Assembly (NCBI RefSeq): GCF_004027225.2
Contig: NC_044289.2
Coordinates: 10,829,761 to 10,893,760 of the forward strand
Reading direction: 5' to 3'
Source: Strigops habroptila
Taxonomy: Eukaryota; Chordata; Aves; Psittaciformes; Psittacidae
DNA: 64,000 bases
Position 1 is the stretch's first letter. Each line of letters opens with the position of its first letter. The position numbers were made by a program, and so were the translations under genes. The notes under the pieces were generated by a model. The model was not told where the DNA came from. It saw nothing but the letters and a program-made list of their open reading frames with translations, and searched no databases. Of the stretch, positions 30,401-43,900 are shown in pieces.

Positions 30401-31371
30401 CCAGTGCTTTTGACTCTGACTTCTTTGATGCTCTAGGAGTGACCTGCCTGGAGGGAGCAATTCTTAATTGTGAAAAGGGAGAGGTTTCTCCACTGAACAT
30501 GTTTTTTTACATCTTTCATATATATGGGGCAAACTCACCCAGGTTTTGAATATGTTTTAAAGCACTCAAAGGATGCTGGTGAAGTACTAAGGGCGTTATT
30601 TTGCTTTTCCTTTTTATTCCTCACTACTCAACTTTACTTAGCCTCCAATTGCAAGAATCCAGGCAATCTAAAAACAGAGGGAAAATCCATCTCCCTTGAC
30701 TTTGATCTCTTGCTCATCCTGCTAGTGCACCAGCTCAGTCTCCTGTGATTCGTGCCCCTTGCTTGGGCACTGTGGACCTCTACAGTCCTTGCTGAGATTT
30801 ACCTTGCTCCAGGGGAGGGGATCCCATCCTGTCCCACATACTCTCCCATTTTCCTTCTGATGACCCTGATGCAGGGCAGAGCTGGCAGGGAAATCTGCCC
30901 TCAGAGTTCAAACCGAGCAGCTTTTGTGTTTTCTTTTTGACTCAGGATTGAAGCATCCTTAACTGTGTGCGTCTGGCCTGACTATGTTAAGGGCAGCCAG
31001 GGAATAGTCATATGCTACTTGCTTGCTTGCTGGGGCTCATGCTTGTGTGAGCTTTTTTGCCTCCTGCTTTTCTGGTATTTCCCATGGCTCTATCCTGCTC
31101 CGCACCACTGGCCTTTTGTTTGGTTGCGTTCACTTATTTTTAAAGGAAAAAAAATTAAATAAGGGTGTTTCACATGTCATTGAGAATAACTTGTCAAACC
31201 TCCGAGTTACCCATTGAATTGAATTGTCAAAAGCAATTGCAGCTCCCTGTTTTTCTTATGTTTTTGAGATTTTAATGATGTACATTCATGCGATGTTTCT
31301 GTGCATGGAGAGGAAATCTTTGAGGACTAACGCAGATGCTTAACTGCTGCATCTGGGTGTTTCTTTCCTAG
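27443..31371. other. Spacer upstream of SLC13A3
   Basis: No gene is recognised over about 3.9 kb. It contains an AT-rich tandem repeat at 28,119-28,166. Sparse open frames show no domains. Enhancers for the flanking genes could be here, but nothing in the sequence identifies them. Confidence 0.5.
28119..28166. repeat. AT-rich 16-bp tandem repeat, three copies
   Basis: The unit TATATTTTTATATAGA is repeated at 28,119-28,134 and 28,135-28,150, with a third diverged copy at 28,151-28,166, within a wider AT-rich stretch from about 28,100. Confidence 0.9.
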
Positions 31372-31565
31372 CAATCACGGCTTCTTTACATTTAGATGCA
31401 TTGAGTCCGAGTTATTGGCACAACCATTGGATGGTCTGCAGTGTACAGGTGGTCAAACCGAACTAGCTCTTCTGGTGCCAAAGTTTTTGAACCAGTATCA
31501 AAACGTCTTCACCGTGAAACCCCTGAACCCCTCCGGCTGCAAAAGCTGCCGCGGCTGTGGAAACG
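31372..31565 (+). other. Candidate orphan exon upstream of SLC13A3
   Basis: A pyrimidine-rich acceptor (TTTCTTTCCTAG) precedes, and a good donor (AACG then GTGAGA) follows, a 194-base segment open for 64 codons in one frame. The product contains LVPKFLNQYQNVFTV and ends with a cysteine cluster CKSCRGCGN. I recognise no family. The phase at its donor (one base over) does not fit SLC13A3 exon 2 (phase 0), so it is not a coding alternative first exon of that gene; it could be an untranslated 5' exon, part of another transcript, or chance. Confidence 0.35.
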
Positions 31566-31905
31566 GTGAGATGGGGTGGCGGGGGGGTGATACAGGGAGC
31601 CGGTATAGGGGATGGGGGACGGTACAGCAGGGTGTTAGGAGGGTACAGGGGGGCAAAGTGCGGTGGGATGGGGCGGTACGGCGGGGCGGGGCGGGGCAAA
31701 GTGCGGCGGGGCCCCTCCCGGCGGGCGGGGCGGGCGCGCTCCGGTCCCGCGGGATAAAGCCGGGCGGCGGCGGCGGGCGCGGGGCGGGCGCGGGATGGCG
31801 GCGCTGGGCGCGCTGGTGAAGAAGGTGTGGAGCGTCCGGCGGGTCCTGGTGCTGCTGTGCGCGCCGCTGGCGCTGGTGCCCGTGTTGCTCAGCCTGCCCC
31901 CCAAG
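31560..31905 (+). promoter_or_regulatory. SLC13A3: CpG-island promoter of SLC13A3
   Basis: GC-rich sequence with several Sp1-type GC boxes (GGGCGGGGCGGGGC at about 31,683 and GGGCGGGGCGGGCG at about 31,722) leads to the start codon. GGGATAAAG at 31,751-31,759, 36-44 bases before the ATG, looks like a weak TATA element, but it would leave almost no 5' UTR if used in the normal way, so it is probably incidental. Confidence 0.75.
31795..31905 (+). CDS. SLC13A3: SLC13A3 exon 1
   Basis: It encodes residues 1-37 (phase 0 end), starting [12 protein letters not shown] and ending LLSLPPK: a short cytoplasmic start and the first membrane span. The ATG at 31,795 has G at -3 and +4; the donor GTACCC is non-optimal but GT. 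Confidence 0.96.
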
Positions 31906-34900
31906 GTACCCGGGCACGGTTGGGTGGATGTGGATGGATGGAGAGCACCGGCCGTGGAGTGCGGGCACCCGGGGCTGCAGCTTGGGGACACCCGTTGGGG
32001 CACACGGAGCAAGGGACATTGGCCGGAGTGCAGCGAGCAAGGGAGTTGCACTCAGGGATCCAGACTGGGGAGCACGGTGTGGGGCCATGGGCCAGGGGCA
32101 CACACTGGGGACACTGACTTGGGGCATAGACCAAGCTATGGATCAGTGTTACAGAGTGGGGGTGTGAACCGTGGGACACAGCCCCAGGGACATCGACCAC
32201 AGCCATAGCCTTGGTGTCCTGTCCCACCTTGCTGCTCACTGCTTGCCTCAGCCCCAGCAGTGTTTGGTCCTGGTGAGTGTCGCCCTGCCGGGGTTTCCCC
32301 ATAGAGCCCAGGGGACTACCAAAGCCCACAGTCTGCTGCAGCTCCTCACCCTTCTGTGGCCACCTTCGAGTGTGAATGGAGTAGTGTCCTGTGGTTACTT
32401 TAACTTATTAGGGGGAAGAAGGGATAGAGAGTGTGAACTGCATTTGTGTTGCTTATATAGACATTGGGAGATGCAAAGGAATCTGTGGTTCAGAATCAGC
32501 TTGAATTAAGTAGCACTAACTAATACTTCTTGCTAATACCTAGCTGCTTTATTGTAGTTTTTATTGATAGCTCTCAAAGGAGAGATGGAGAAACTGAGGC
32601 AAAGCAGGTCCTTGGCCAGTATCACTCAGTGAGGTGTTTGTAGAAGTGGGGTGGAAGATGAGTACATGGGGCTCTAAGGCTGCCTGATGTTGCTGTCCCA
32701 TCCCGTTTGCTGTGGACGGGGAGAGAGGGATGCTGCAGAGCTGAAGGTGTCCCTGCAAAGGGGTTCATGCTGTGAGGCTGGGAGATGCAAGGGAGCCATG
32801 AGCGGTACCCGCACCGCTGCGGGCCATTCTTGGGGTGCCTTTGGTGCTGTATCCGAAAAGGCTTTGTGAGAAAGATATTTGTGTTGTGCTGTAGGTTTGG
32901 GAAAGCTGGCCTCCTGGTAAGTCTTGGGCATTGGTGTGTGTGTTGGGCTGCACATGAAGCAGTTTATGGCAAAATTTCGGATTTTTGCAGTGGTCCCATA
33001 TACACAGCTCTTGTGCGCCGAGAGCCTCTCTGAGCCTTGGGTGGAAGTCCATGGGGCAGTGGAGTCACTGGGAAATATTGTTCCATTGACTGCAGTGTGG
33101 GCAGGATTTCACTCTTGTGTTCTGACTTGGATCCATTTGAGAGTAGCTTTGTTTACACCAGAAAACAAGTGCTGTTCAGTACTTGGTGATTATGGAATGA
33201 ACCAGATGCCATAAGGACACAAAGGTGGCATTTACTTCTGCCTGTGTAGCGCTTGTCAGGTGAAACCTTTATGTTCAAATCTCCAAATAAAAAAATATAC
33301 AGAATGAGCTTTGCTTTATTTAATGACACCATATGTTAAAAGTGAAAACTCCTTGGATTTAATCTCCCTTTTTTCTCCTTTGCATTACTGGGTGAGTTCT
33401 TACTAGGAATATACTACATGTCTGCCTCAAAGAGCAGAAAGCACATCGCACAACAGATAATTCCTTTGCGGATTCATAAATATATAATTATACATTCATT
33501 TACAGTAGCTGTCAAGTGACTTCTATTTAATAGTGTCTTGTGTGAATCTGGCACTTGTAAAATGGTGAGATATGGTTAGAACGTGAGGAGATGCACTGTG
33601 CACCCTCTGCAAGGTTGTGCCTGCCCTGTCCGGTGGCTAATTGTGAGAATCAGCTCCAGGTGGACCCGGTGCTCCTCTATGGGACGGTTCTCCATCTGCA
33701 TGCTCTGTGAGCTGGTAGAAGTGTGTAGAGTTAAACAGGCTGTGTAAGGATTTGGGTGTTCGGGAAAGGGATTTCTTTGCGTGTACAGAAGAGAAAAAGG
33801 TCTCTGCTGGTGCAATGGTGCTGTTCACACCCGCTCCACCCCTGTAGTGTGCTGGTAGCACAGTCCTGGGTGCGACACACAGAGGACCTCATACACTGTC
33901 CAGTCTGATCAATGCTCTTTTATTAAAGAAAAACTGGTGATGGAAAAGTGGAAGTGCTTGTAGCCGAGAGGGTGAAGCAGCAGTGGGTGGCTGCAGGCAG
34001 GGAAGGAGAGGTCCTGGCAGAGCTGACCACTTGGCGATCTGCTCTTTGTTTTCTGTGGGCACTACATGTGTTACAGTTGGTAGCATGAGACTGGCTGGTA
34101 CCTGCAGTGGTTGCTGTCAAAACTCCGATGCTTGTGTGGCTGTTAACCAGAGCAATGTCTCAAGCAAGCCCAACTACAGCTTTGCCAAGTTCTCCCTGAG
34201 TTTGGCATAGGGGTGAGCCTTGTAGCTGCATACTGTGTCTGTTGGTGTTCAGGGGTCAGGGATTCATCTACAGTTTCAATGTGAAATTCTCTCACTTGTT
34301 CAGCAAGAAAAGAAACTTGCTGTTGCATCAGCAGGGGATTAAGTTCTGACGTCTGGAGCTTGCTTGAACTGCCCTCTGCAGCCCGAGCCGCAGGGGGCTG
34401 CAGGAGGGGAATGGAGCAGGTCACGCTTTTAACTGCGGTGTAAAAACACCAACGAGGGGGAACAAGTGAGGGCTCAGCAGGTGGGGATCTGGGGTGGGAG
34501 AGTTTGGAAGTTATCCTGATGTGCAATGGAAAATGTGTGCCCTCAGCTGCACCGCTCGGGTCAGATGGTTCATCCTAACACAGGACTCGAGTCCAGCCCC
34601 GCGCTGTCTAGGGCAGCCAGGTCACAAGAGCTGCTGCAGGTGTTCAGCAAGCTCCACCTTTGAAGGAGTTCAACAGACTGGGCTGCTGCTGGTGTTACTG
34701 GGAGGCTGTCCCAGGAAAGCAGGCTGGGGCAGGAGAAGCTCCTGGTCGTGGTGCAGTCGCTGTAGCAACCTGGATGCTGCTAAGTACTTGGACGTGTGGA
34801 GTGTGGGAGAGTTGGATGGGCTGGGGAGCCCAATGTTCCTACTGGGATGGTTGGTGTGCTACCTTGCAGGGTGTAATAGAAACTGATAGGAGATGAGAAG

Positions 34901-37900
34901 CACTGATGCTCAGCCCTTGCTAATCTCAGGATGAGGTTTCCCTTGTGGGAAGGTGTCTTACAGGTGCCTATGCAGTACTTTGCTGTTCTGGGGATGCTAA
35001 AATCTTTCCCCACCTCATGTTACCATTTACCTTCTCCCCACTGGGATGCTTAATCAATTTTAATCTCTTAGGGGATTGGAGCCCTAAAAAGCCACCTGAG
35101 CTTTGGCTTCAAGGGCAGTCAGTGTTTCACTTGAATATGGAGACCAAGAAATCATAACCTAAATTTCATATAACAGAAAAACACAAATAGGATCTGGCTT
35201 CTTGGATCAGCATGTACTTCTGAGTGACATCCTGTTGTTTGGGTGCAATGGGTTTTCCAGTGAAACCTGCACATAGGTGACATCTCCCTGGGGACAAAAT
35301 CCTGTGAGAAAAATCATCCATTGAGTCTGGCCCGGCTTACTGCTTATGAACTCCAGCATCCTCATCCACTATTAAAAGCTCTGGTCAGCTGCCACTCTGC
35401 ATGGTTGTTCTCCAGATCTTTGTGTGAGTCCCTTCACAGTGGGACATCAGTGCTGGCACTGGTGCTGGCATTACATTGATAGCTCTTGGTTTTATTTGAT
35501 GCCCTTTGTAGGTTGTAGTTGTGGAGAGGGAGGCTTGCCTAAGTGGTTTTGCCTGCGATCTCCTTTCTCTTAAATAGAGAAATGAGATTTCTGCTTTGTG
35601 GATGGATTTGCTGGGGCCTCAGTGTGTGTTCCCCCAACCATGGCTGGAAGCAGGGGCTTGTCTGTCACATAAAACAGCAGGAGGAAATGCTCCATGTGGC
35701 GCTGCTTCCCAGGAACCAGTTCTCTGCACAAGGGTCTGTGTGTCATCTCCCACGTTGGTTGCTGCTGAAATGGCTGAATATTTGTCCCTTGAGTGGAAAT
35801 GCCTGTGACCCCCCTGCTTGGAGGGCTGTGAATGATTGCAAAGAGCTGGGGCAGGGCAGGAGGGGCTGGAGGAACTGTTCTGCTGGAAGGGGCATGGGGG
35901 GCACTTTTAATGAGCTGTGCAAAGAGCTTGTTCCAACAGCTTCTAATGAACTCAATGTCTACAGCCTCTTGGCTTGGTAACAGCTGAGGCAGCCAAATCT
36001 TCTAAAAGGAGCTCTGGGCAGGCAAATAGGGCCCAATGCCTTCGGAAAACAGACTTGACTTCCTCGGTGGCCATAGAGCAATTTAAAATTAACTTGGACG
36101 TAATGAGTCCTTCTGGTCAGAACAAGGAGACTTTAAGAACTTCCAGAAGAGAAATTACATTGCTTGCACTTGAAAGCAAAGACAACGAATGAAGGCATTG
36201 TGGGAAAGGGGGTGATGGAAATGGGGTGGTGGGCTGGGAGCGGGGTGTCCTGGGAGGTGGAGGGGAGCTGGATCTTGGGCTGGGGGGCACAGCAGGAGCA
36301 TGGGTAGGCAAAGAGGTAGCAGTCAGGAGAGCAGCCTGGCAGGTGAATTAAGTGACTGCAGCCTGATTATACATTTCATGCACAAAGTCCATCTCTGCTG
36401 TGTATGCACTTGGTGGTTTAGAAAGGCCAGTTCCAGAGAAGTGGAAGCAATGGTCAGTTAAAAGAGACAAGAGGAAGAGCTTCAATGGGGAAAGAGGCGT
36501 GGTAACTGGAAGTGGGGTGACTACATTTTACCACGTGCACTGTGAGCTTCAGTCTAGAGAGAGGGCAAGGCTGGTGAAGAGCAAGCTGGCACAGAGAGGA
36601 CGTGAAAGCAGCAATACTTGGTGGAAAAGGGAAGTTGACAAGAGCCAATGTTAACTGGAAGCTAAGAACCATAGAAAACATGAAACGGAACGTGAAAGAA
36701 TCAAGGAATAATCCCTGGGCAGGGTGTTGAGGGTGACGAGCAGAAGTATGTGGCACAAGGAATCTGACCCATGAGATACTGTTGCCAGATGGACAATGCA
36801 GAAGAAGCCTTATTTGATGAAGCATTTTTGTTCTGTACTTGGGGAAGTGCTCATAGTACAGTCCTATTTCATAAGATGTCTGATAATGTAATATTTTTAT
36901 TGTGATAGTAACTAAAGGGAAACTGGAATACTTGCATCCAACCCTGGTTACTCTGAAATCTACAGGTTTAGGTAACTTCCATACAATAATTTTAGAAGAG
37001 CTGCCTGAGGAGTTTTGAGAACCAATAAACCAGGTGCATTTCTACAAGCCCCAGGGTAGATGGAGGTGGCCAGGAATGCTGCCACAGGTCAGGCTGATCT
37101 GAAATCCTTCTTGGGAAGCAGATTCCGAAAAAAGGCTTGAGATGGCAACATGTAATTATCAGAACACGGCTACCAGGCTGGCTACCACGGCCAAGAGGGT
37201 TAATGTGGTATTTGTGTGTGCAAGTTGAGCAAGAGCAGTAAGGATCTTCCAGGCTGCTATTTGCTGAGACTGTGGCTTTCACCAGAATATCCTTCCAGTC
37301 TGGCTTCAACAGCTTGGAAATAGCTTTGACAAATTGGAGAAGTCTCGTTCTGAGTAAACGACTGGAAAACAGACTGTGGGAGCTCAACCTCTGTCATTCA
37401 AAGAATAAAAAGGCAAGGAGTAACTTGATTGCTTCCTTGAAGGCACATCCATCATGAGCAGAGTTAAGCTAAGGGTGGCCCAGGCTAGGCATAAAGGAGG
37501 AGCATCTAAGAGGATCTAGAGGGTTGAAGGTGGCAGATTCAGATTATCACAATAGAATTTTAACAGTGAGATTAATTCATCATAGGAACAGGTTACTAAA
37601 CTTGTGGGGTTCACCGTCACTGAAAATGTTTCTTTTTTTCTAATCAAATGCGGTGGATCTATCTTAAAAACAAAACCAAACCCTGATGCTGAAATGCAGA
37701 TTGGAAAGGGGAGCTCTGTTAACCTCAGACATGGTGTCAAATCAAAACATGGTGGTGTTTTAGCTTCATCTTCAAACATTCATGGACCATGTAGGATCTA
37801 TTGCTGCCTCCAAGAGAAGGTGTGAGCCTCAGACCTCTGAGCCGGTGAAGATTTTCTCCAAGATGCTCATTTCATTTTTGTCATTAGTTTCCTGTGTGGC

Positions 37901-40900
37901 CTTGGTCAAATTGCTCTAAGCTTCAGCTGTCCTGTTTGTAAAATAAAGAAAATGATTTTGTTCTTCTGCCAACTGCGAAATACTTCAAGAAGTTTAAATA
38001 AAAGTGCTTAATAAGCTTCGTGTTTTTAGCGTAGCTCCAGAACAAAGTGTCTTCCCTGAAGCTCTTACAGCTTGTGCGCCTGTGTTACTGGCCCCTTTGT
38101 AGCCCCTCTGCAAATACCCAGTGGGAGCAAAACAACTTTGCTGGCAGGAAGGCTGGTAAACAGGGCTTGGTTTACCTCCAGATTACATAATGTTTGCAGG
38201 AGCTGGGTTAGTAGACATCAGATTCACATATCCATCCCATCGGAGAACAAGCAGTGTGAGCGAGGTGGCCAGTAGCACAGTCACAGCTGCCACAGGACAG
38301 CTTGTGAGTTAGATATTAAAAGCCATACTTCTGTACTGAGTAGTTCTGAGTATTGCAGCTAGGATGTTCCTCTTGATAGTAGTGGGATAAAAGGGCTTGA
38401 AAAGCTCTGGTTCAGCCGAAATATCTCTTGGTGTTGGGATCGAGGTCCTGGAGGAGCCCTGTCACGTCTCTGTTGCTCATTTACCTGGTCATAGTGCAGA
38501 AGGGTGGCAGAGGAGCCTCTGTGGGGGTGATGAGGCTGTGATGGCCATGTATCATACAAAGGCTGATGGAGAAACCACAAAGCTTGCCAGTGCCAAGGTA
38601 GAGCTTCTTCCAGCTCTGGGCCTGTCTGGCGGGGAGGCTGTGGGTACTGGGCTGCCCTGGAGCTGCCTGGGACTGGTGGAGAACAAGATCCAGCTGAAGC
38701 TCCTGATGTCCCCTTTCAGGTTGGTGATGGGGACTGGTGGCTTGTGCATGCTCATGTCTCTGTGCTATGCCTGGGTAAGCCGGTTATCCTTATCTGACCT
38801 GTATTTCCTGCCAGCACCTCCTTTCCCTGGGGCACATCATCTGCCCTTCCAGGAGATCTCCCGCTCCCTCCAGCTCTCCTGCCCATGGGAGACTACCTCG
38901 TGGCTTGGCTTCTGCTGCCATAGCTCAGCAGGACCTCAGTGTGGAAAATCCCCGGTGCTTTCAATGCAGCGAAGGCAGGAGCTGGAGGGGCAGAGGTTGT
39001 TCCCAAGGCTCTTGAGCAACAGAAAGGAGAGCTGCTGCAGCCCAGAACCATGGAGCACTTTCCTGGAAATCATTAAATGGTTATAAAATTAACCCAATCA
39101 CAAGACCCATTTTAAAGTTCGTATGTGCTACCATTTCCCCCTCTGGACTTTGATAGACTTATGTTGAAAAAAATATGAAGAAAGATGCAGGGAGGTGAGA
39201 GAAGTAGGAATCTGACAGTGACACAGCAGAAGGATCAAAGGGTAAAGATCATGTGGGGTCAATGGTGCTGCACACAGCAGCAGATGCAGCCCAGAACATC
39301 CCTTGTCAGCCCTGGTCATCTCCCCAAAAGACCATTCTGACATTAGTTAGCGTTTATTGTTTGCATACTAACCAAACTTGCACGCACTGGGAGCATTAAT
39401 TAATTAACATTTGCAAGTTACCTTGAAGCCAAAAACCTTCCAATTTTATAGAGTTTGGTTCAACTTTATTAATGGCTTGAATGTTTATTTTATTTGGGGG
39501 AGTGCTTGCTCCAAACCGCAGCTATTCTGAAGTCATTGTGTTCATCTTTTGTTCAATGATGGTCCTGTCTTAAATCCTTGTTTAATGTAGGTGCAATTTG
39601 TCCTCTCTTGGGGTAGAAAAAGATTCATAAGCAATACTGCAACTTTCTTTTTCAAGTGATTTGCTGTTGATCCATATAGATTTGTAGTCAGATCCATATA
39701 GAAAACCCTCCATATAGCAGAAAACCCTCCTTTCTGCTCTGTTTTGCTTTTACCCCTTGGCTTTTGATCTTGGATCAAGAGTAGTTATTAGATTCATGCT
39801 GTGTTTCATTGCAGTGTTTTGCAGAACATTTTCCATACACCAGAGAATAAATATCCCTTACTTATAATTAGTCCTCTAAATTGTTCATCAAGTCAATTAA
39901 AGCCTTCACTGATACGCTTTTCTATCAAGACTTTCTTAAATATTTTCAGTTGCTCTGCCCCTGTAAGAGGCAGTGTCTTTATTTTGAAGTTGACTTTTTT
40001 GCAGGAAACTGAAGAATATTTTTCCAGTGGGAGAAAAAAAAATGGTTTTTACAGCCTTTAGAGATCACATGGAAAGGGCTTCATGAGAGCAAAGCTATTT
40101 CTTTGGTGTATAAAATGAACCAGAGTAAAGAGAAACCATCAGTTGCCACGGGAATGAAATCACTAATCCAGTGTGCAAACATTTTAAACCATGATTCTTT
40201 ATTTTTGCATAATTTGGCACTGCCAGGTTTGTTGCTCTGGTCCTGCTGGTTTGGAGGAAGCGAAGCCATGGGGAGCTCATGGGAACTGCCAGGTGCCAGG
40301 GCTGAGCTGCGAACATTAAGGTTTTACTTCACACTCTCTCATATGTTATTTTTTCTGGGACCTAAATTAGGACTGAAAATGGTCTTTAAATCCAGATCTT
40401 GGGAACTTCACATGAAATGTTGGCTCTGCTGCAATTGATGTATTAAAGAAATCAAAGCAAATTACTCTCAGTTCTGTGGTATTTGCTTTTCCACACACTG
40501 AAGCCCTTTAGCTTCAGTGGGGCTTTATTAGCAGAGCTGCTTGTGAAATACAAGCCTGAGTGCTAAAAGCAAATCAGAAATCTTGTCATTCTATTTCAAA
40601 CTTTTCAAACACTCACTTCAGGTGTATTGAATGATAAATTGGTTTCAATTTACCCTGCTTTATGCACCCCGCTGGGTGTCAGGGTAGATTCTGCTCTTTG
40701 ACTTTCACGGTAACTGTGGTTAGTTCTTCATCCTTGGTTTGTGGGTGTGTTACTAGGCTGGTGCTTGCTCTAGGAGCTTGGGGACGACCACATTCAGCTA
40801 AAGCCTGGAGTGAGTCCTTTGCAGGTGCCCAGGCAAGTTGTGCCTCTGCTGTACCTGCTCCGATGCTTTCCTGCGTGCTCAAACACTGCAGCTGAGACCA

Positions 40901-43900
40901 CATTGCCCCCAAACCTCACACTGTTCCCAGCCCGTGCTGTTCCCAACCCAGCAGGGAGCAGAGCTGTCATCTCCCCAGCAAGCCCAGCCCCGGTGCAGGG
41001 GAGGAAGCTCCAAGCAGAGGGACAGAGGTGCCTTTGAGTAACAATTCAACCTGTTCAACAAGCTGGAAAAGAGTGGTCAAATAAATAGCTCTGTGGCTTC
41101 CAAATGACTCTCGGGTGTTATTTATAGTGCCATGGGCACTCTGCCCCACCGTTGCTGACAATATCCCTGTTCAGGCCTGCCGTGACCAAGCCCAGCTCCA
41201 CACTGGACTCTCCCTGTCCCCCAACCGGCTCTTCCCCTCCTGGGATTGGAGCTGTTCTCCTGATGTCTTTTCATCGCTCATTATTTTGGCTACAGCCGTC
41301 ATGACAAATGGCTTTGGTCTAGTTTGTGCCTCCTGGGTGGATGAATGAATTCACGCTGTGGTGTGGGGGCACTGGGTTTGTGCCAGCCTTGGCTGAGGCT
41401 GGAGCGATGCTGGGCATGGGCGAGCTCCCTGCGCTCAGGAAGTGGTGTGACACCAGGGCACCTGATTTACTGTTTTCCGTAGGAACTGGGATGGGTTGCC
41501 ATGGAGTGGTTTCTCACAGATCTCTTGGGAGACTCTGATCCAAGAAAAGGCGAAATCTTTCTGTGTGCTTCCTACTGGAAATGTGGGGACTTGATACATC
41601 CATCTCTCAAAGCTGTTTTTCCATAGCCGTGCAAAGCATGGTCTGTGGAATTTAGAGAGGAAGCACAAATGTTCAGTGTAGCAGGGTCAGATATTGGAAC
41701 ACCTAAGAATGGTAGCAGCAGTGCCTGCTGGGGATTAGTGCCTTAATTCAACATGTTGGGAGAATTTCTACTCTCTGGAGCTTCCTTGGTTGATACCCCA
41801 GTGCACTACCACCCTGCAGCACGTAGGAAGCTCAGGCAATCAAGGAGGATTTGGGATTTGCTGTGGTCTCAGAGGATCAGTGTAAGTCCTGAACCTCTGT
41901 GCAATGTAGGGGGAAGGTTTGCACTTGGTGGAAGTTATTTGGGAGAAATGCTGTATCCTTGAAGGAGAAATTAGTGCATTTTGTTTGTCTAAGTACCTCC
42001 AAGTGAAAAGATGTCTCTGTTATGCCACATGTCTTTTTCTCTCTCCTCCTTTTGCAGGAAGGAAGATGTCTCTATGTGATCCTGCTGATGGCCCTGTATT
42101 GGTGCACGGAGGCGCTGCCCTTGGCCGTGACAGCTCTGCTGCCCATCGTCCTCTTTCCCTTCCTGGGGATCCTCCCCTCTAGCAAAGTTTGCCCCCAGTA
42201 TTTTTTAGACACGAATTTCCTCTTCCTCAGTGGTTTAATCATGGCCTCGGCCATTGAGGAGTGGAATTTACACCGCAGGATCGCGCTCCGGGTCCTTATG
42301 TTGGTGGGAGTCCAGCCAGCCAGGTGACTATGGGAGCAGGGGGTTCTCCATGGGGAATGTGAGCTACGTGAAGCTCTGCTGTGGTGGGCTGTCATGCAAG
42401 TGTCTCCCATACCAGTGGGCTGTCCACGCTGCCTTTTCTCCAGCTTATTGAGTTTATTCACTGTTTGCCTTTGCTCAGAGGCCAGCAGAGCACAAGGAGA
42501 ATCATTTGGTTTAGCCCCATGTTTGTGCTCCATCCAGATACAGGGTAGTCACAGAAGTCCTTTTTGTTGTTAGTTTTGTTATCCCTATACATGAGCTTTT
42601 TGTTCTGTAGCAATAATATATCAGAGAACTCGCCAAACTAAAAAAATTCAGCTTTTCCTTTTTTCTCTCTTCCAGACTAATTTTAGGGATGATGTTGACA
42701 ACGTCTTTCCTGTCCATGTGGTTAAGTAATACTGCCTCCACTGCTATGATGCTTCCAATTGCAAATGCAATTTTAAAAAGCCTCTTTGGGGAGAAAGACA
42801 CATCTAAGGATATGAACAGGGAAAATGAAGAAAACCAAGGTAATTGAGACAGGGCAGTACTATAAGCCAGCTGAGGTCTGCCCTGCTGCCATCAGATATG
42901 CCCCATTTTATTGACTTCACTGGCACAAGTACCACGTTTTATTAGCTGCAGCTTCGTTTCAGTGCTGGTCCCATTTTAATACACACTGTATTACCACAGT
43001 GGAATAGTATTGGCACAAAAGGGAGTGTTATCCTGCCCCTTTCTCATGTCATGTGGGAGGCAATGTTTACGAGTTGTCTGGAGAAACTAAGAACTGGTGA
43101 TGCCCAGCCAACCTGCTCCATAAACCTCCTGCTCTGTGGGCATGGTGGTGATGGGATTCATAGGGATGCGTCTCTACAGCCAGGGAGGGCTGTAGATAAT
43201 AACACCTGGGCAGGTGAGTGCTACCTAATGATGTGTTGCTGCAGCGACAGGCAAGGGACTGGCCAGGCAGTGAGAGCAGGGCATAGGTGAGGACAACAGC
43301 TCCTCCATGGCAGCACATGGGGCTGCTGTGTGCTTGTGGATAGGTGGGTTCTCCTCTTGTTTTCCTATTTGTTTCCCCATGAGACTGGAGCCTGAGCTAG
43401 AGGAGAAAGGGAGGACAGAAGGGAAGGCTGGCAGGTTGAATACCCATTTCTAAAGTGATTTCCCAGCTTGATGCTGCTGCTTGGTGGTGTTCTTGGCAGG
43501 TCGTGGGCAGGCTGGGGCAGGGGCATGCAGTCAGATAAGGTCTTCCTCCAACACTCTCTTCACAAGTCATTTACCAGGAGTTTGGGCTTCTGTCAGGCAA
43601 TGATGAGAAACAGCAAAACAGAAATGAAGTCATGAAGTCCTCTTTGCAGCTACTGCTGATAGTTGGAGCAGTAGTCATGGCTTCTCTTTCTTGCACTAAT
43701 TAGTAATTCTCCTGTTGCTGTGATTTAAAAGCAATGGCTTTTTGGTTCCCACTGAGTCCTAAGGCAGAAAAATGAGTCCCCAGAAGAAGACTCTAATGTG
43801 CATACTCTAATAAAGATATAATTAATCATTCATCATTAATGTCCAGCAATCATGAGATTTTCACTCCAGGTTGCTTTATCACATTTGCTTTGTGAATTTT

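Larger units (their letters stand above)
31906..42057 (+). other. SLC13A3: SLC13A3 intron 1 (10.2 kb)
   Basis: It contains two worn MIR SINEs (about 32,574-32,660 and 37,886-38,015). I see no other coding segment: the frames at 38,397-39,086 and elsewhere lack similarity, splice-compatible neighbours or domains. Regulatory elements are likely in a long first intron, but none can be identified by eye. Confidence 0.7.

Noticed and set aside
38397-39086. 229-codon plus-strand open frame in SLC13A3 intron 1
   Set aside because: No domain, no good exon boundaries, and the product looks like random translation of GC-moderate intron DNA.
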